Positions 7,519 through 16,355 are shown, counted from the stretch's first letter. The stretch: 25,073 nt of DNA from Clostridiales bacterium (GCA_004555155.1 SFJH01000029.1:1-25073); one strand, 5' to 3'. The notes: generated by a model from the sequence alone, not told the origin. Program-made: numbers and translations.

Positions 7519-7548
7519 TTGACAATTCCGTCGGTTGCTTGCTATACT
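7519..7548 (+). promoter_or_regulatory. Sigma-A-type promoter of pth-mfd-ygiQ
   Basis: TTGACA at 7519-7524 and TATACT at 7543-7548 with an 18-base spacer. It lies just upstream of pth, whose ribosome site GGAGGAGG is at 7572-7579. Confidence 0.8.
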
Positions 7549-7590
7549 AAACTGATTGACTGATACCGGTCTGGAGGAGGGTGCTGTCCG

Positions 7591-8163
7591 ATGTACATTG
7601 TGGTTGGACTGGGCAATCCGGGGAGAAAATACGAGCACACGCGCCACAACGTGGGGTTTGATGTGGTTGAAATCCTGTCCCAGAAATACGATATTCCGAT
7701 TCGGAAGCTGCGCTGCAAGGCGGCGGTGGGCGAGGGAACCATCCGCGGCGAGCGCGTGGTGCTGGCGCAGCCGCAGACGTTCATGAACCTCTCGGGGGAG
7801 AGCGTCGTCCAGCTGCTGAACTGGTACAAGGCGGAGCCGTCGCAGCTGATCCTGGTCTACGACGATGTGGATCTGCCCGAGGGAAAGCTGCGCTTCCGCC
7901 CCAGCGGCAGCGCGGGCACCCACAACGGCATGCGCAATATCATCTATCTGGTGGGGCGCGACGACTTCCCCCGGGTGCGCGTGGGCATCGGCCGGCCTGC
8001 GCCCGGCTGGGACATGAAGGACTGGGTGCTGGCGACCTACAATACCCCCGAGCTTCGCAAGACCATGTTCGACGCCTATATGAACGCCGCCGACGCCGTC
8101 GCCACGCTGATCGCCGAGGGTGTGGAGCCCGCGCGGCAGTATGTCGCCAAGTGCAATTCGTAA
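7591..8163 (+). CDS. pth: Peptidyl-tRNA hydrolase
   Basis: This 190-residue protein has the full Pth signature: GLGNPG with N9, RHNVG with the catalytic base H19, the FMNLSG segment, YDDVD with D91, and GTHNGMRN with N112. Pth releases peptides from peptidyl-tRNA that drops off the ribosome and is essential in most bacteria. Length and motif spacing equal those of characterised bacterial Pth. The start ATG is preceded by GGAGGAGG 11 bases upstream, and a clear promoter is at 7519-7548. mfd follows after 29 bases, an order (pth-mfd) common in Firmicutes. Confidence 0.97.
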   Translation: MYIVVGLGNPGRKYEHTRHNVGFDVVEILSQKYDIPIRKLRCKAAVGEGTIRGERVVLAQPQTFMNLSGESVVQLLNWYKAEPSQLILVYDDVDLPEGKLRFRPSGSAGTHNGMRNIIYLVGRDDFPRVRVGIGRPAPGWDMKDWVLATYNTPELRKTMFDAYMNAADAVATLIAEGVEPARQYVAKCNS

Positions 8164-8192
8164 ACACGCCCGTTTGAGGGCCGGGAGGAGCT

Positions 8193-11100
8193 ATGCAGGA
8201 GCTTGCCAAACGCTTTGCCTGTCTTTTCAATCCGCTGGATGAACTGAAGACCTTTCAGGAGCTGACCGACGCGCTGCGCAAGCCGGGCGTCTATTCGGTG
8301 TACGGCCCGGACGATGCGCAGCGCGCCCATCTGATTGCGGCGGCGCTGCGAAAATTGCAAAGGCCCGCGCTGGTCATCGTGCCCAACGAGCTGGCCGCGC
8401 TGCGCATGACGGAGGATTTGAACCTGCTGCTGGAGGGGCGCGCGCGCAATCTGCCGGCACGGGATGTCTCCTTTCTGAAGACGGCCGCGGCCAGCCATGA
8501 GCTGACCATGCGCCGCATCGATTCCCTGGGCGACTGCGTCACCGGAAAGGCGGTGGCGCTGGTGGTGTCTGCGGACGCCATGATGAACCGCCTGATGCCC
8601 GCGGAGCGCTTTCGCCAGCACGTGATCGAGATCGACGAGGCCATGCGCATGGAGCCGGCGGAGCTGATCGGCCGGCTGACGGCGGCGGGCTATGAGCGCG
8701 TGCAGCTGGTGGAGGGGCGCGGACAGTGCGCACTGCGGGGCGGCATTCTGGACGTGTACCCGGTGGGTGAGCCCAATGCGCTGCGCATCGAGTTCTTCGA
8801 CGACGAGATCGATTCCATCCGCAGCTTTGACGTGATGACCCAGCGGTCGATTTCCCGCCGGGAATCCGCCCGGCTCTATCCCGCGTCGGAGGCGGTGCTG
8901 GAGGGCGACGAGGCGCTCAAGGCCGCGCATGCGCTGAGCTATGCGCTCAAGGCCTCCGGGAGCAGGAAGGGCGGCAACCGTCAGAAGAAAATCGAGGCGG
9001 AGTTCAACCTCATGCCCTTCGAGGACTTTCTGAAGAAGACCGAGGAGGATGAAGGGGAGCACCCCGAAGGCCGGCGCGCCGCGGTGCAGACGGGACTGGA
9101 GCGCAACTTCTCCTTTGCGGTGGACGCGCTGGAGACGGGCCGCAGCTTCGATGGCGCGGAATCGCTGATTCCCGTGCTGATGAATTACAGCGACCTGCCG
9201 ATGGACTATCTGGACGATCCGATCATCGTGCTGGATCAGCCGGAGCGGCTGCGCGACCGATGCGAAAACCGCTATCTGGAGTTCAAGGAGCAGTTTTCCG
9301 CCGCGCTGGAGCGGGAGGAGGCCATTCCGGTTCAGGCAGGCCTGCTTTTCCAGTACGAGGAAGTGCTGGCGCGGCTGGACGGCCACAGCCTGCTGATCGC
9401 CAATCCCTTCATGCGCACGGAAAAGGACTTCCGCCCGGAGCAGCTTTTCAAGATCGAAGCCCGGAACGCCACGGGCTATCAGACGAACATCAAGGAGCTG
9501 GCCCGGGATCTGAACGGCTGGAAGGTAGACGGCTGGCGCATTGCGCTGCTGGCCGGCGGCACGGCCCGCGGCGAACGCCTGGAGAAGGCGCTGGAGGCCC
9601 AGGAGATCGCCGCACGGTTCACGGAGAAAATTCCCGAAAACCTGTCTTGCGGAGAGCCGGTCATCTTCCCGATGACGCTCAACCGAGGCTTTCTGTATCC
9701 GGAGATCAAATTCGCCATCATCTCCGAATCGGATATCTACGGCGTAAACCGCCAGAAGAGCCGCTCCAAGGCACGCTCCGGCGAGAAGATCGCCGCCTTC
9801 ACCGACCTGCGCGTGGGCGATTACGTGGTGCACGAAAACCACGGCATCGGCCAGTACATGGGCACGGTGCGCCTGGCCAGCGACGGCACCTATCGCGATT
9901 TTCTGCATATCCGCTATCAGGGCTCGGACAAGCTGTACGTGCCCACGGATCAGCTGGATCGCGTGCAGAAGTACATCGGCTCCGAGGGCGAGGCGCCGAA
10001 GCTGAACCGGCTCTCTGGCGGCGAATGGCAGCGCCAGAAGTCGAAGGTCAAGCAGTCGATCCGCGAAATCGCCGGAGACCTGCTGAAGCTCTATGCCCAG
10101 CGCGAAACCATCACCGGCCACGCCTTCGAGCCCGACACGCCCTGGCAGCGGGAGATGGAGGATCGCTTCCCCTACGAGGAGACCCCCGACCAGCTGGCCG
10201 CCATCGAGGACATCAAGCGGGACATGGAATCCCCGAAGGTGATGGACCGCCTGCTGTGCGGCGACGTGGGCTACGGCAAGACGGAGGTTGCCCTGCGCGC
10301 CATCTTCAAGGCCGTGATGGGCGGCAAGCAGGCCGCGCTGCTCGCGCCGACCACCATTCTGGTGCAGCAGCACTATGCCACGATGCTCAACCGCTTCGCC
10401 GGCTTTCCGGTGCAGGTGGAGACCATCAGCCGCTTCAAGACCGCCGCAGAGCAGAAGGACATTCTGCGCCGTCTGAAGGCGGGCGAGGTGGACGTGGTGG
10501 TGGGCACCCACCGGCTGCTGGCGAAGGATGTGGAATTCAAAAATCTGGGACTTCTGGTGGTGGACGAGGAGCAGCGCTTCGGCGTGGCGCACAAGGAGGC
10601 CATCAAGAAGATGAAGCAGTCCGTGGACGTGCTGACGCTGACGGCCACGCCCATTCCGCGCACGCTGCACATGTCCATGGTGGGCATTCGCGATATGAGC
10701 CTGCTGCAGTCGCCGCCGGAGGAGCGCTATCCGGTGCAGACCTACGTGGTGGAGTATTCCGACGGACTGATCCGTGACGCGATTCTGCGCGAGATCGCCC
10801 GCGGCGGACAGGTCTATGTGCTGTACAACCGCGTTCAGACGATCGACGTGATGTATACGCGGCTGAAGAAGCTCGTGCCCGAGGCGCGCATCGCGGTGGG
10901 CCACGGGCAGATGCGGGAGCACGCCCTTGAGGACGTGATGCTGGACTTTTACGAGGGCAAGTTCGATGTGCTGCTTTGCACGACGATCATCGAGGCGGGG
11001 CTGGACGTGCCCCGGGCGAACACCATGATCGTCTGCGATGCCGACCGCTTCGGCCTGGCCCAGCTGTATCAGCTGCGCGGCCGCGTGGGGCGGAGCAACC

Positions 11101-11855
11101 GCCTGGCCTATGCCTATCTCACCGTCAACCCCAACAAAGTGCTCACCGAAACCGCCGACCGCCGGCTGGCCGCCATCCGCGAGTTCACGGAGTTCGGCTC
11201 CGGCTTCCGCGTCGCCATGCGCGATCTGGAGATCCGCGGCGCGGGCAACCTGCTGGGCTCGGAGCAGAGCGGCTTCATGGCTTCGGTGGGCTATGATCTC
11301 TACGTCAAGATGATCGAGGAAACCGTGCGCGAGCTGCGCGGCGACGCGTCCCAGGGCGATATCGATACCCGCGTGGATATCAAGGTGGACGCCTATCTGC
11401 CCCAGGAGTACGTGTCCAACGACCTGCTGCGCATGGAGATGTACAAGAAGATCGCGTCGATCCGCACGGACGACGCCCGCGACGATCTGATCGAGGAGCT
11501 GATCGACCGCTTCGGCGATCCGAACCGGCCGGTGATGAACCTGATCGACATCGCCCAGCTGCGCGCGCTGTGCTCGCGGCTGGCCATTGACTACGTCACC
11601 TGCAAGGGCGACGCGCTGGTGATGCGCTTCTCCATCTCCGCAGATATCGATCTGGTGCGGGTGCTGACGGCGGTGAAGCAGCATCCGGAGCTGAAGGTGC
11701 AGGGCGGAAATCCGCCCATGCTGGTCTATTCCGCGCGGAAGAAGACGCCCGAGGAGCTGCTGCAGAGCGCCGTAAAGCTGATGCAGGCGGTTGTCGCGGA
11801 CTTTGAAGCGCTGTCGGACAGCGGAGAAAAGCAGACGGAGGAGGAGCAGCCATGA
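8193..11855 (+). CDS. mfd: Transcription-repair coupling factor
   Basis: A 1220-residue protein with all Mfd parts in order. The UvrB-homology region comes first (about 1-330, including ALRGGILDVYP near 180). The CarD-like RNA-polymerase-interacting domain follows (about 528-590, with GDYVVHENHGIGQY). The RecG-like translocase motor has Walker A GDVGYGKT at 690 and the DEEQ box at 791-794, then the QLRGRVGRS helicase motif. The C-terminal autoinhibitory domain is last. Mfd pushes stalled RNA polymerase off damaged DNA and recruits UvrA. Length is typical of the family (about 1150-1220). An GGGAGGAG ribosome site lies 8 bases before the ATG. The stop overlaps the next start as ATGA, so the radical SAM gene is probably co-translated. 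Confidence 0.97.
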   Translation: MQELAKRFACLFNPLDELKTFQELTDALRKPGVYSVYGPDDAQRAHLIAAALRKLQRPALVIVPNELAALRMTEDLNLLLEGRARNLPARDVSFLKTAAASHELTMRRIDSLGDCVTGKAVALVVSADAMMNRLMPAERFRQHVIEIDEAMRMEPAELIGRLTAAGYERVQLVEGRGQCALRGGILDVYPVGEPNALRIEFFDDEIDSIRSFDVMTQRSISRRESARLYPASEAVLEGDEALKAAHALSYALKASGSRKGGNRQKKIEAEFNLMPFEDFLKKTEEDEGEHPEGRRAAVQTGLERNFSFAVDALETGRSFDGAESLIPVLMNYSDLPMDYLDDPIIVLDQPERLRDRCENRYLEFKEQFSAALEREEAIPVQAGLLFQYEEVLARLDGHSLLIANPFMRTEKDFRPEQLFKIEARNATGYQTNIKELARDLNGWKVDGWRIALLAGGTARGERLEKALEAQEIAARFTEKIPENLSCGEPVIFPMTLNRGFLYPEIKFAIISESDIYGVNRQKSRSKARSGEKIAAFTDLRVGDYVVHENHGIGQYMGTVRLASDGTYRDFLHIRYQGSDKLYVPTDQLDRVQKYIGSEGEAPKLNRLSGGEWQRQKSKVKQSIREIAGDLLKLYAQRETITGHAFEPDTPWQREMEDRFPYEETPDQLAAIEDIKRDMESPKVMDRLLCGDVGYGKTEVALRAIFKAVMGGKQAALLAPTTILVQQHYATMLNRFAGFPVQVETISRFKTAAEQKDILRRLKAGEVDVVVGTHRLLAKDVEFKNLGLLVVDEEQRFGVAHKEAIKKMKQSVDVLTLTATPIPRTLHMSMVGIRDMSLLQSPPEERYPVQTYVVEYSDGLIRDAILREIARGGQVYVLYNRVQTIDVMYTRLKKLVPEARIAVGHGQMREHALEDVMLDFYEGKFDVLLCTTIIEAGLDVPRANTMIVCDADRFGLAQLYQLRGRVGRSNRLAYAYLTVNPNKVLTETADRRLAAIREFTEFGSGFRVAMRDLEIRGAGNLLGSEQSGFMASVGYDLYVKMIEETVRELRGDASQGDIDTRVDIKVDAYLPQEYVSNDLLRMEMYKKIASIRTDDARDDLIEELIDRFGDPNRPVMNLIDIAQLRALCSRLAIDYVTCKGDALVMRFSISADIDLVRVLTAVKQHPELKVQGGNPPMLVYSARKKTPEELLQSAVKLMQAVVADFEALSDSGEKQTEEEQP

Positions 11856-13810
11856 AACGCGATTTTCTGCCGGTCACCGCGAAGGAGATGCGCCAGCGCG
11901 GCTGGGACGCGCCGGACTTCGTGTATGTCACGGGGGACGCCTATGTGGATCACCCGTCCTTCGGTCTGGCCATCATTTCCCGCGTGCTGGAAAAGGCGGG
12001 CTATCGGGTGGCGATGCTGCCGCAGCCGGACTGGCATTCCTGCGAGGACTTCAGGCGGTTCGGCCGCCCGAAGATCGGCTTTCTGGTCACGGCGGGCGTG
12101 ATTGATTCCATGGTGAACCACTACACTGCGGCCAAAAAGCCCCGCAGCGAGGACGCCTATTCGCCCGGCGGCAAGGCGGGCCATCGGCCGGATCGCGCGA
12201 CGATCGTGTACTGCAACCGCATTCGCGAGGCCTACGGCAATCTGCCCATCGCCATCGGCGGCGTGGAGGCGTCGCTGCGCCGGTTTGCCCACTACGATTA
12301 CTGGGACGACCGCGTGCGCAATTCCATTCTGGTGGACAGCGGCGCAAACGTGCTGATGTTCGGCATGGGCGAGCGGTCGATCCTGCGCGTGGCGGAGTGG
12401 ATGGCCGGGGGTAAGCCCTATGAGGAGATGCGCATTCCTGGAACCTGCGTCATGGCCTCGGAGATTCCGGAGGGCTTCATTCCCATCGCTTCCGTCGAGG
12501 AGGTCGCCGCCGACAAGCGCGCCTATGCGGAGGCGTTCAAGGTGCAGTACGACCAGCAGGATCCCGTGCGCGGCAAGCCCATCGCCCAGCCCCACGGCCG
12601 GAAGGTGCTTTTGCAGAACGTGCCGGACATGCCGCTGAGCGAGCGCGAGCTGGACGAGGTCTACGCGCTGCCGTACATGCGGGAGTATCACCCCATGTAT
12701 GAAAAGGTTGGCGGCATTCCCGCCATCGACGAGGTGCGGTTTTCCATCGCGTCGGTGCGCGGCTGCTTCGGCGCGTGCAGCTTCTGCGCGCTGACGTTCC
12801 ATCAGGGCCGCATTGTCACGTCGCGCAGCAGGCAGTCCATCGTGGAGGAGGGCCGTCTGCTCACGAAGCAGCCGGGCTTCAAGGGCTATATCCACGACGT
12901 CGGCGGCCCGACGGCCAACTTCCGAAAGCCGGCCTGCGACAAACAGCTCAGGTGCGGCGCGTGCAAGGAGCGGCAGTGCCTGTTCCCGACGCCGTGCAAG
13001 AACATGAAGGCGGATCATCGGGAATACATCGACATCCTCCGCGAGCTGCGCAGCCTGCCGGGGGTGAAGAAGGTGTTCATCCGCTCGGGCATACGCTTTG
13101 ACTATCTGCTGGCGGACAAGCAGAGCGGATTCCTGAATGAACTGGTGAAATACCATGTGTCCGGGCAGCTGAAGGTTGCGCCGGAGCACGTCAGCCCCAA
13201 CGCGCTGAAGTACATGGGCAAGCCGAAGGTGGAGGTCTACAACGACTTCGTCCGCCGCTACAGGCAGGTCAATGAGCAGGAGGGACTGAAGCAGTACCTA
13301 GTGCCGTACTTCATGTCCAGCCATCCGGGCTGCACGCTGGAGGACGCCATCGAGCTGGCGGTCTATATGAAGCGCACGGGTCAGCATCCCGATCAGGTGC
13401 AGGATTTCTATCCAACGCCGGGCACGCTGTCCACAGCGATGTTCTATACTGGCATCGATCCCAGGGACATGAAGCCCGTCTATGTGCCGCGGGATCCGCG
13501 GGAGAAGGCCATGCAGCGTGCGCTGATGCAGTATTCCAAGCCCTACAATCGCGAGACGGTGGTGGCTGCGTTGAAAAAGGCGGGAAGGGAAGACCTGATC
13601 GGCTGGGACAAGGACTGCCTGATCACGCCCTACGAGCGCCGCACTGCGGAGAAAAAGACTGTGGTCGGGAATAAAACGGGAGATGCACAGAAAAGGCGTG
13701 AAAAGGCCAGCGTAAACAGAATAAAGTCTGTGGATAAACGGGCAGAGCGTCCGCCAAAGCATCCGCCCAAGGGCGGGAAACCGAACGGAAAGGGACGGAG
13801 TTCACGTTGA
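11852..13810 (+). CDS. YgiQ-family (UPF0313) radical SAM protein
   Basis: A 652-residue protein with the radical SAM cysteine motif C305-x3-C309-x2-C312 (GCFGACSFC) in the middle, as in YgiQ/UPF0313 proteins, preceded by a long N-terminal domain (GGVEASLRRFAHYDYW is a family hallmark). The tail from about residue 605 is rich in lysine and arginine and looks disordered. Radical SAM proteins cleave S-adenosylmethionine to start radical chemistry; the YgiQ substrate is not known. It overlaps mfd by 4 bases. The stop codon lies inside the -35 box of the next promoter. I leave the symbol blank although ygiQ would be accepted by many annotators. Confidence 0.92.
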   Translation: MKRDFLPVTAKEMRQRGWDAPDFVYVTGDAYVDHPSFGLAIISRVLEKAGYRVAMLPQPDWHSCEDFRRFGRPKIGFLVTAGVIDSMVNHYTAAKKPRSEDAYSPGGKAGHRPDRATIVYCNRIREAYGNLPIAIGGVEASLRRFAHYDYWDDRVRNSILVDSGANVLMFGMGERSILRVAEWMAGGKPYEEMRIPGTCVMASEIPEGFIPIASVEEVAADKRAYAEAFKVQYDQQDPVRGKPIAQPHGRKVLLQNVPDMPLSERELDEVYALPYMREYHPMYEKVGGIPAIDEVRFSIASVRGCFGACSFCALTFHQGRIVTSRSRQSIVEEGRLLTKQPGFKGYIHDVGGPTANFRKPACDKQLRCGACKERQCLFPTPCKNMKADHREYIDILRELRSLPGVKKVFIRSGIRFDYLLADKQSGFLNELVKYHVSGQLKVAPEHVSPNALKYMGKPKVEVYNDFVRRYRQVNEQEGLKQYLVPYFMSSHPGCTLEDAIELAVYMKRTGQHPDQVQDFYPTPGTLSTAMFYTGIDPRDMKPVYVPRDPREKAMQRALMQYSKPYNRETVVAALKKAGREDLIGWDKDCLITPYERRTAEKKTVVGNKTGDAQKRREKASVNRIKSVDKRAERPPKHPPKGGKPNGKGRSSR

Positions 13811-13836
13811 CAGACTTCGGTTTGTTTTGCTATAAT
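13807..13836 (+). promoter_or_regulatory. Consensus sigma-A promoter of the TetR-amidase operon
   Basis: TTGACA at 13807-13812 and TATAAT at 13831-13836 with an 18-base spacer, both boxes perfect. The -35 box contains the stop codon of the preceding radical SAM gene. Transcription should begin near 13843. Confidence 0.85.
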
Positions 13837-13862
13837 ATGCCATGAAAGGGGAGGGATGGCGC

Positions 13863-14564
13863 GTGAGGAAGGGCGATTTGAAGCGCGGCAGCATTCTGGA
13901 GACGGCGGAACGGCTCTTTTTTGAAAAAGGTTACGATCAGACGTCGGTGCAGGATATTCTCGATGCGCTGTCCCTTTCCAAGGGCGGATTCTATCACCAT
14001 TTTCCGTCCAAGGAGGCGATTCTCGCGGAGATTTGCGAAAATCGCGTGACTTCTGTGCTGGGGCAGCTGAAGTGGGAACTTTTTGGCGTCAAGGTCAGTC
14101 CAATGGACAAGATGAATCTGCTGCTGCGCAGAGTGAATCTGTTCGAGCGGGACGACGCGGCGTTTGCGGCGCTGATGTTGAAGGTCTGTTATGTGGATGG
14201 GGACGTGCGCATCCGTGAACACATGCGGTCGACGGTGCTGGCGCAGCTGCTGCCCTATGCGGACGACGTGCTTCGCGAAGGTCTGGATTCCGGCGATTTC
14301 TTTGTGCGCTCGCCCGGGCAGATCGTGCCAATCGTCTTCGGCATGGCGAGCGATGCGAACGACAGCGCCTGCTGGATTCTTGCGGCGGGGCCGGACAATC
14401 CGGAATCCGTGCTGGAAATTGCGGAAAGGCTCAACGCCTGCCGCGACGCCGTGGAGACGCTGCTGGGCGCGCCGTTCGGCTCCATCATGCTGTTTGATCC
14501 GGCGCGTCTGGTTTCCGATTATCGCGCAGCGGCGGCGGAATTGCTGAAGCTGGAGGGGAAATAG
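13863..14564 (+). CDS. TetR/AcrR-family transcriptional regulator
   Basis: The N-terminal region has the TetR helix-turn-helix pattern: ILETAERLFFEKGYDQTSVQ, then LSLSKGGFYHHFPSKEAILA. The C-terminal 170 residues are the usual variable ligand and dimer domain, with nothing to indicate the ligand. I chose the GTG at 13863 (233 residues) because AAAGGGGAGGG at 13845-13855 is 7 bases upstream of it. The in-frame ATG at 13842 coincides with the predicted transcription start and would be leaderless. The amidase gene begins one base after its stop, so the regulator and the amidase are co-transcribed. The very strong promoter next to a repressor gene hints at autoregulation, but no clear palindrome was found over it. 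Confidence 0.88.
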   Translation: MRKGDLKRGSILETAERLFFEKGYDQTSVQDILDALSLSKGGFYHHFPSKEAILAEICENRVTSVLGQLKWELFGVKVSPMDKMNLLLRRVNLFERDDAAFAALMLKVCYVDGDVRIREHMRSTVLAQLLPYADDVLREGLDSGDFFVRSPGQIVPIVFGMASDANDSACWILAAGPDNPESVLEIAERLNACRDAVETLLGAPFGSIMLFDPARLVSDYRAAAAELLKLEGK

Positions 14565-14565
14565 G

Positions 14566-15309
14566 ATGGAATTGAAGCGGTGCGCGGTGGTTTTGCTGAC
14601 GATGGTGCTGATGATGGCTGTTGGAGCGGCTGGATCTGCGCAGACAACCTGGCAGTGGGTGGACGCGCCTGCTCCGCTGCAGGATCAGCGCCTGTCCGGC
14701 GTCGCCGTCGGCATTGATCCGGGACATCAGCTAAAACAGAATTCGGAGCTGGAAGCCATTGCGCCGGGCTCTTCGGAGACGAAGCCGAAGGTCTCGTCGG
14801 GCACGGCGGGCGTGAAATCGGGCATACCGGAGTATCAGGTGAATCTGGACATCTCCCTGCAGCTCCGCGAAGCGCTGGAGGCGCTGGGCTGCACGGTTTA
14901 CATGACCCGTGAAACCAATGACGTGGACATTTCCAATCAGCAGCGCGCCGCGATGATGAACGAATATGGCGCGCAGCTTGTGCTCCGGCTGCATTGCAAC
15001 GGATCCGAGAACCATTCGGCCAACGGAATCGGACTTTACGTGAACGCCACGGGCGATATTGCGCAGGCGTCCTACGCCGCTGCGGAGGCGCTGCTTCCGG
15101 CCATGACCGCGGCGACCGGCGCCCGTGCGGACGGCATCTTCAAAAGAGATACCTACACCGGCCTTAACTGGTCCACTGTGCCGTGCATTCTGGTGGAGAT
15201 GGGGTATATGAGCAACCCGGAGGAGGACATGAAGCTGGTGAATCCCGACTATCAGCAGCTGCTGGTTCAGGGCATGGTGGAAGGGGTTTGCGCCTATTTT
15301 GGAAGGTGA
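14566..15309 (+). CDS. Secreted N-acetylmuramoyl-L-alanine amidase (Amidase_3)
   Basis: A 247-residue protein with a signal peptide: basic MELKRC start, hydrophobic stretch to about residue 20, and likely cleavage around GSA-QT at 25. The mature part is an Amidase_3 domain. Zinc ligands are visible as H54 (DPGHQ), E89 (PEYQVN) and H143 (RLHCNGS), and the catalytic glutamate as E211 (ILVEMGYMSNPEED). Such enzymes cut the bond between N-acetylmuramic acid and L-alanine in peptidoglycan outside the membrane. There is no extra cell-wall-binding or SPOR domain, so it is a minimal single-domain amidase. A spore-germination (CwlC/CwlD-like) role is possible but not shown. Its start follows the TetR stop by one base. 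Confidence 0.92.
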   Translation: MELKRCAVVLLTMVLMMAVGAAGSAQTTWQWVDAPAPLQDQRLSGVAVGIDPGHQLKQNSELEAIAPGSSETKPKVSSGTAGVKSGIPEYQVNLDISLQLREALEALGCTVYMTRETNDVDISNQQRAAMMNEYGAQLVLRLHCNGSENHSANGIGLYVNATGDIAQASYAAAEALLPAMTAATGARADGIFKRDTYTGLNWSTVPCILVEMGYMSNPEEDMKLVNPDYQQLLVQGMVEGVCAYFGR

Positions 15310-15318
15310 GGAAGAGAG

Positions 15319-15528
15319 ATGGCGTTCATTTCGTTGCTGATCCTGTACGCGCTGTGTGCGTTGTTTCTGTTCGGCGCGCTCTGCGGGCTGGCCGGCCTGG
15401 TTCTGGGCTTGATTTATCGCAGAAAACGCAAGCGCTGGATGAAGCTTGTCGCCATTCTGGCAGCGGCGCTCGCTGCAGCGAACATGACAATTCCCGCTGT
15501 ATTTTTCGCGTGGGCAATGTCATTTTGA
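15319..15528 (+). CDS. Small two-helix membrane protein, function unknown
   Basis: A 69-residue protein preceded by GAGGAAGAGAG. It has two hydrophobic segments (about residues 4-33 and 42-67) separated by the basic loop YRRKRKRWMK, which should be cytoplasmic, so both ends would face outward. I do not recognise a family. It is the last gene of the TetR-amidase unit, 9 bases behind the amidase. Its start codon, ribosome site and strongly hydrophobic, organised composition argue that it is real. Confidence 0.65.
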   Translation: MAFISLLILYALCALFLFGALCGLAGLVLGLIYRRKRKRWMKLVAILAAALAAANMTIPAVFFAWAMSF

Positions 15529-15574
15529 CAAAATGTTATATTTTTCGTGAAGGGCGAAATAAACCGTTTCTTAA

Positions 15575-15603
15575 TTGACATTTGCCTGAAAACAGGGTAT
15601 AAT
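15575..15603 (+). promoter_or_regulatory. Consensus sigma-A promoter of rplU-prp-rpmA
   Basis: TTGACA at 15575-15580, TATAAT at 15598-15603, 17-base spacer: a perfect consensus, as expected for a ribosomal protein operon. Transcription should begin near 15610. Confidence 0.9.
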
Positions 15604-15609
15604 TCTCGG

Positions 15610-15690
15610 GTAAGCCGCTCGGGAACGGCTTTGAATGCATGATCAATGCAGCCTATTCCCGGCGAGATTTTAGTATAGGAGGTGCAACGC
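15610..15690 (+). promoter_or_regulatory. Structured leader of rplU (candidate L21 ribosomal protein leader)
   Basis: The 5' untranslated region of about 80 bases contains two hairpins: AAGCCG/CGGCTT (15612-15617 with 15626-15631) and TGCAT/ATGCA (15636-15640 with 15646-15650), followed by the ribosome site AGGAGG at 15677-15682. An L21 leader RNA is known upstream of rplU in Firmicutes and regulates the operon by protein binding. Identity with that family is inferred from position and length only; a covariance-model search was not possible. Bases 15604-15608 could pair with 15663-15667, but they precede the predicted transcription start. Confidence 0.45.
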
Positions 15691-16002
15691 GTGTACGCAG
15701 TCATTAAGACCGGTGGCAAGCAGTACCGTGTTCAGCAGGGCGACGTGATCTTTGTCGAGAAGATCAATTCTCAGGCGGACGAAGCGGTTACTTTTGATGA
15801 GGTGCTGCTCGTTGGCGATGGCGACCAGACCAAGATCGGCGCTCCCACGGTGGCGGGTGCGAAGGTTGAGGGCAAGGTTCTGTCCCAGGTGAAGGCGAAG
15901 AAGATCGTCGTCTATAAGTACAAGGCCAAGAAGAACGAGCGCAAGAAGCAGGGCCATCGTCAGCCCTACACCAAGGTTGAGATCACGGCCATCAACGCCT
16001 GA
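15691..16002 (+). CDS. rplU: 50S ribosomal protein L21
   Basis: A 103-residue protein beginning MYAVIKTGGKQYRV, the family N-terminus, and ending with the basic KKNERKKQGHRQPYTKVEI segment. The start is the GTG at 15691, 8 bases after AGGAGG (15677-15682). An in-frame GTG at 15682 overlaps that ribosome site and can be excluded. L21 binds 23S rRNA in the large subunit. The stop overlaps the prp start (TGATG), and the order rplU-prp-rpmA is the standard Firmicute order. Confidence 0.97.
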   Translation: MYAVIKTGGKQYRVQQGDVIFVEKINSQADEAVTFDEVLLVGDGDQTKIGAPTVAGAKVEGKVLSQVKAKKIVVYKYKAKKNERKKQGHRQPYTKVEITAINA

Positions 16003-16355
16003 TGTCTTTCCATGGTTCGACCGTGACCTTCTGGAAACGGTCAGACGGCGCTCTGATCGGATATCAGGTTGAGGGGCATACCGGATATGCCAGCGCGGGC
16101 GCGGACATCGTCTGCGCGGCCATATCGGCGCTGACCCAATCGACGCTCAACGGACTGCAGAACGTTCTGAAAGCGCCGGTGATGTTTGATATCGATGATC
16201 GACGGGCGTTCATTGAAGCTGAATTGATGCCGGAGGCGACCGAAGCGCAGATTGAACAGGCACAGTTGCTGCTTGTGACGCTGCAGGAGGGCCTTCAGGC
16301 AATCCAGCGGGGCTATCCCCGCAATGTCCGTATTATCTTCAAGGAACGGAGGTAA
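16002..16355 (+). CDS. prp: Ribosomal-processing cysteine protease Prp
   Basis: A 117-residue protein with the Prp signature GHTGYASAGADIVCAA, giving the catalytic pair H26 and C38. Prp removes the N-terminal extension of ribosomal protein L27 in Firmicutes; the L27 encoded immediately downstream carries such an extension. Its start overlaps the rplU stop (TGATG), so translation is coupled. Length matches known Prp (about 105-120). Confidence 0.94.
   Translation: MSFHGSTVTFWKRSDGALIGYQVEGHTGYASAGADIVCAAISALTQSTLNGLQNVLKAPVMFDIDDRRAFIEAELMPEATEAQIEQAQLLLVTLQEGLQAIQRGYPRNVRIIFKERR

Noticed and set aside
8076..11684. A 1202-codon open frame on the minus strand
   Set aside because: It mirrors mfd exactly; the plus strand carries all Mfd motifs, and the minus frame has no ribosome site or recognisable domain.
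13842..13862. ATG at 13842 as the TetR start
   Set aside because: It lies at the predicted transcription start with no ribosome site in front; the GTG at 13863 has a strong one.
15682..15690. GTG at 15682 as the rplU start
   Set aside because: It overlaps the AGGAGG ribosome site, and the L21 family begins with the MYAVI sequence at 15691.
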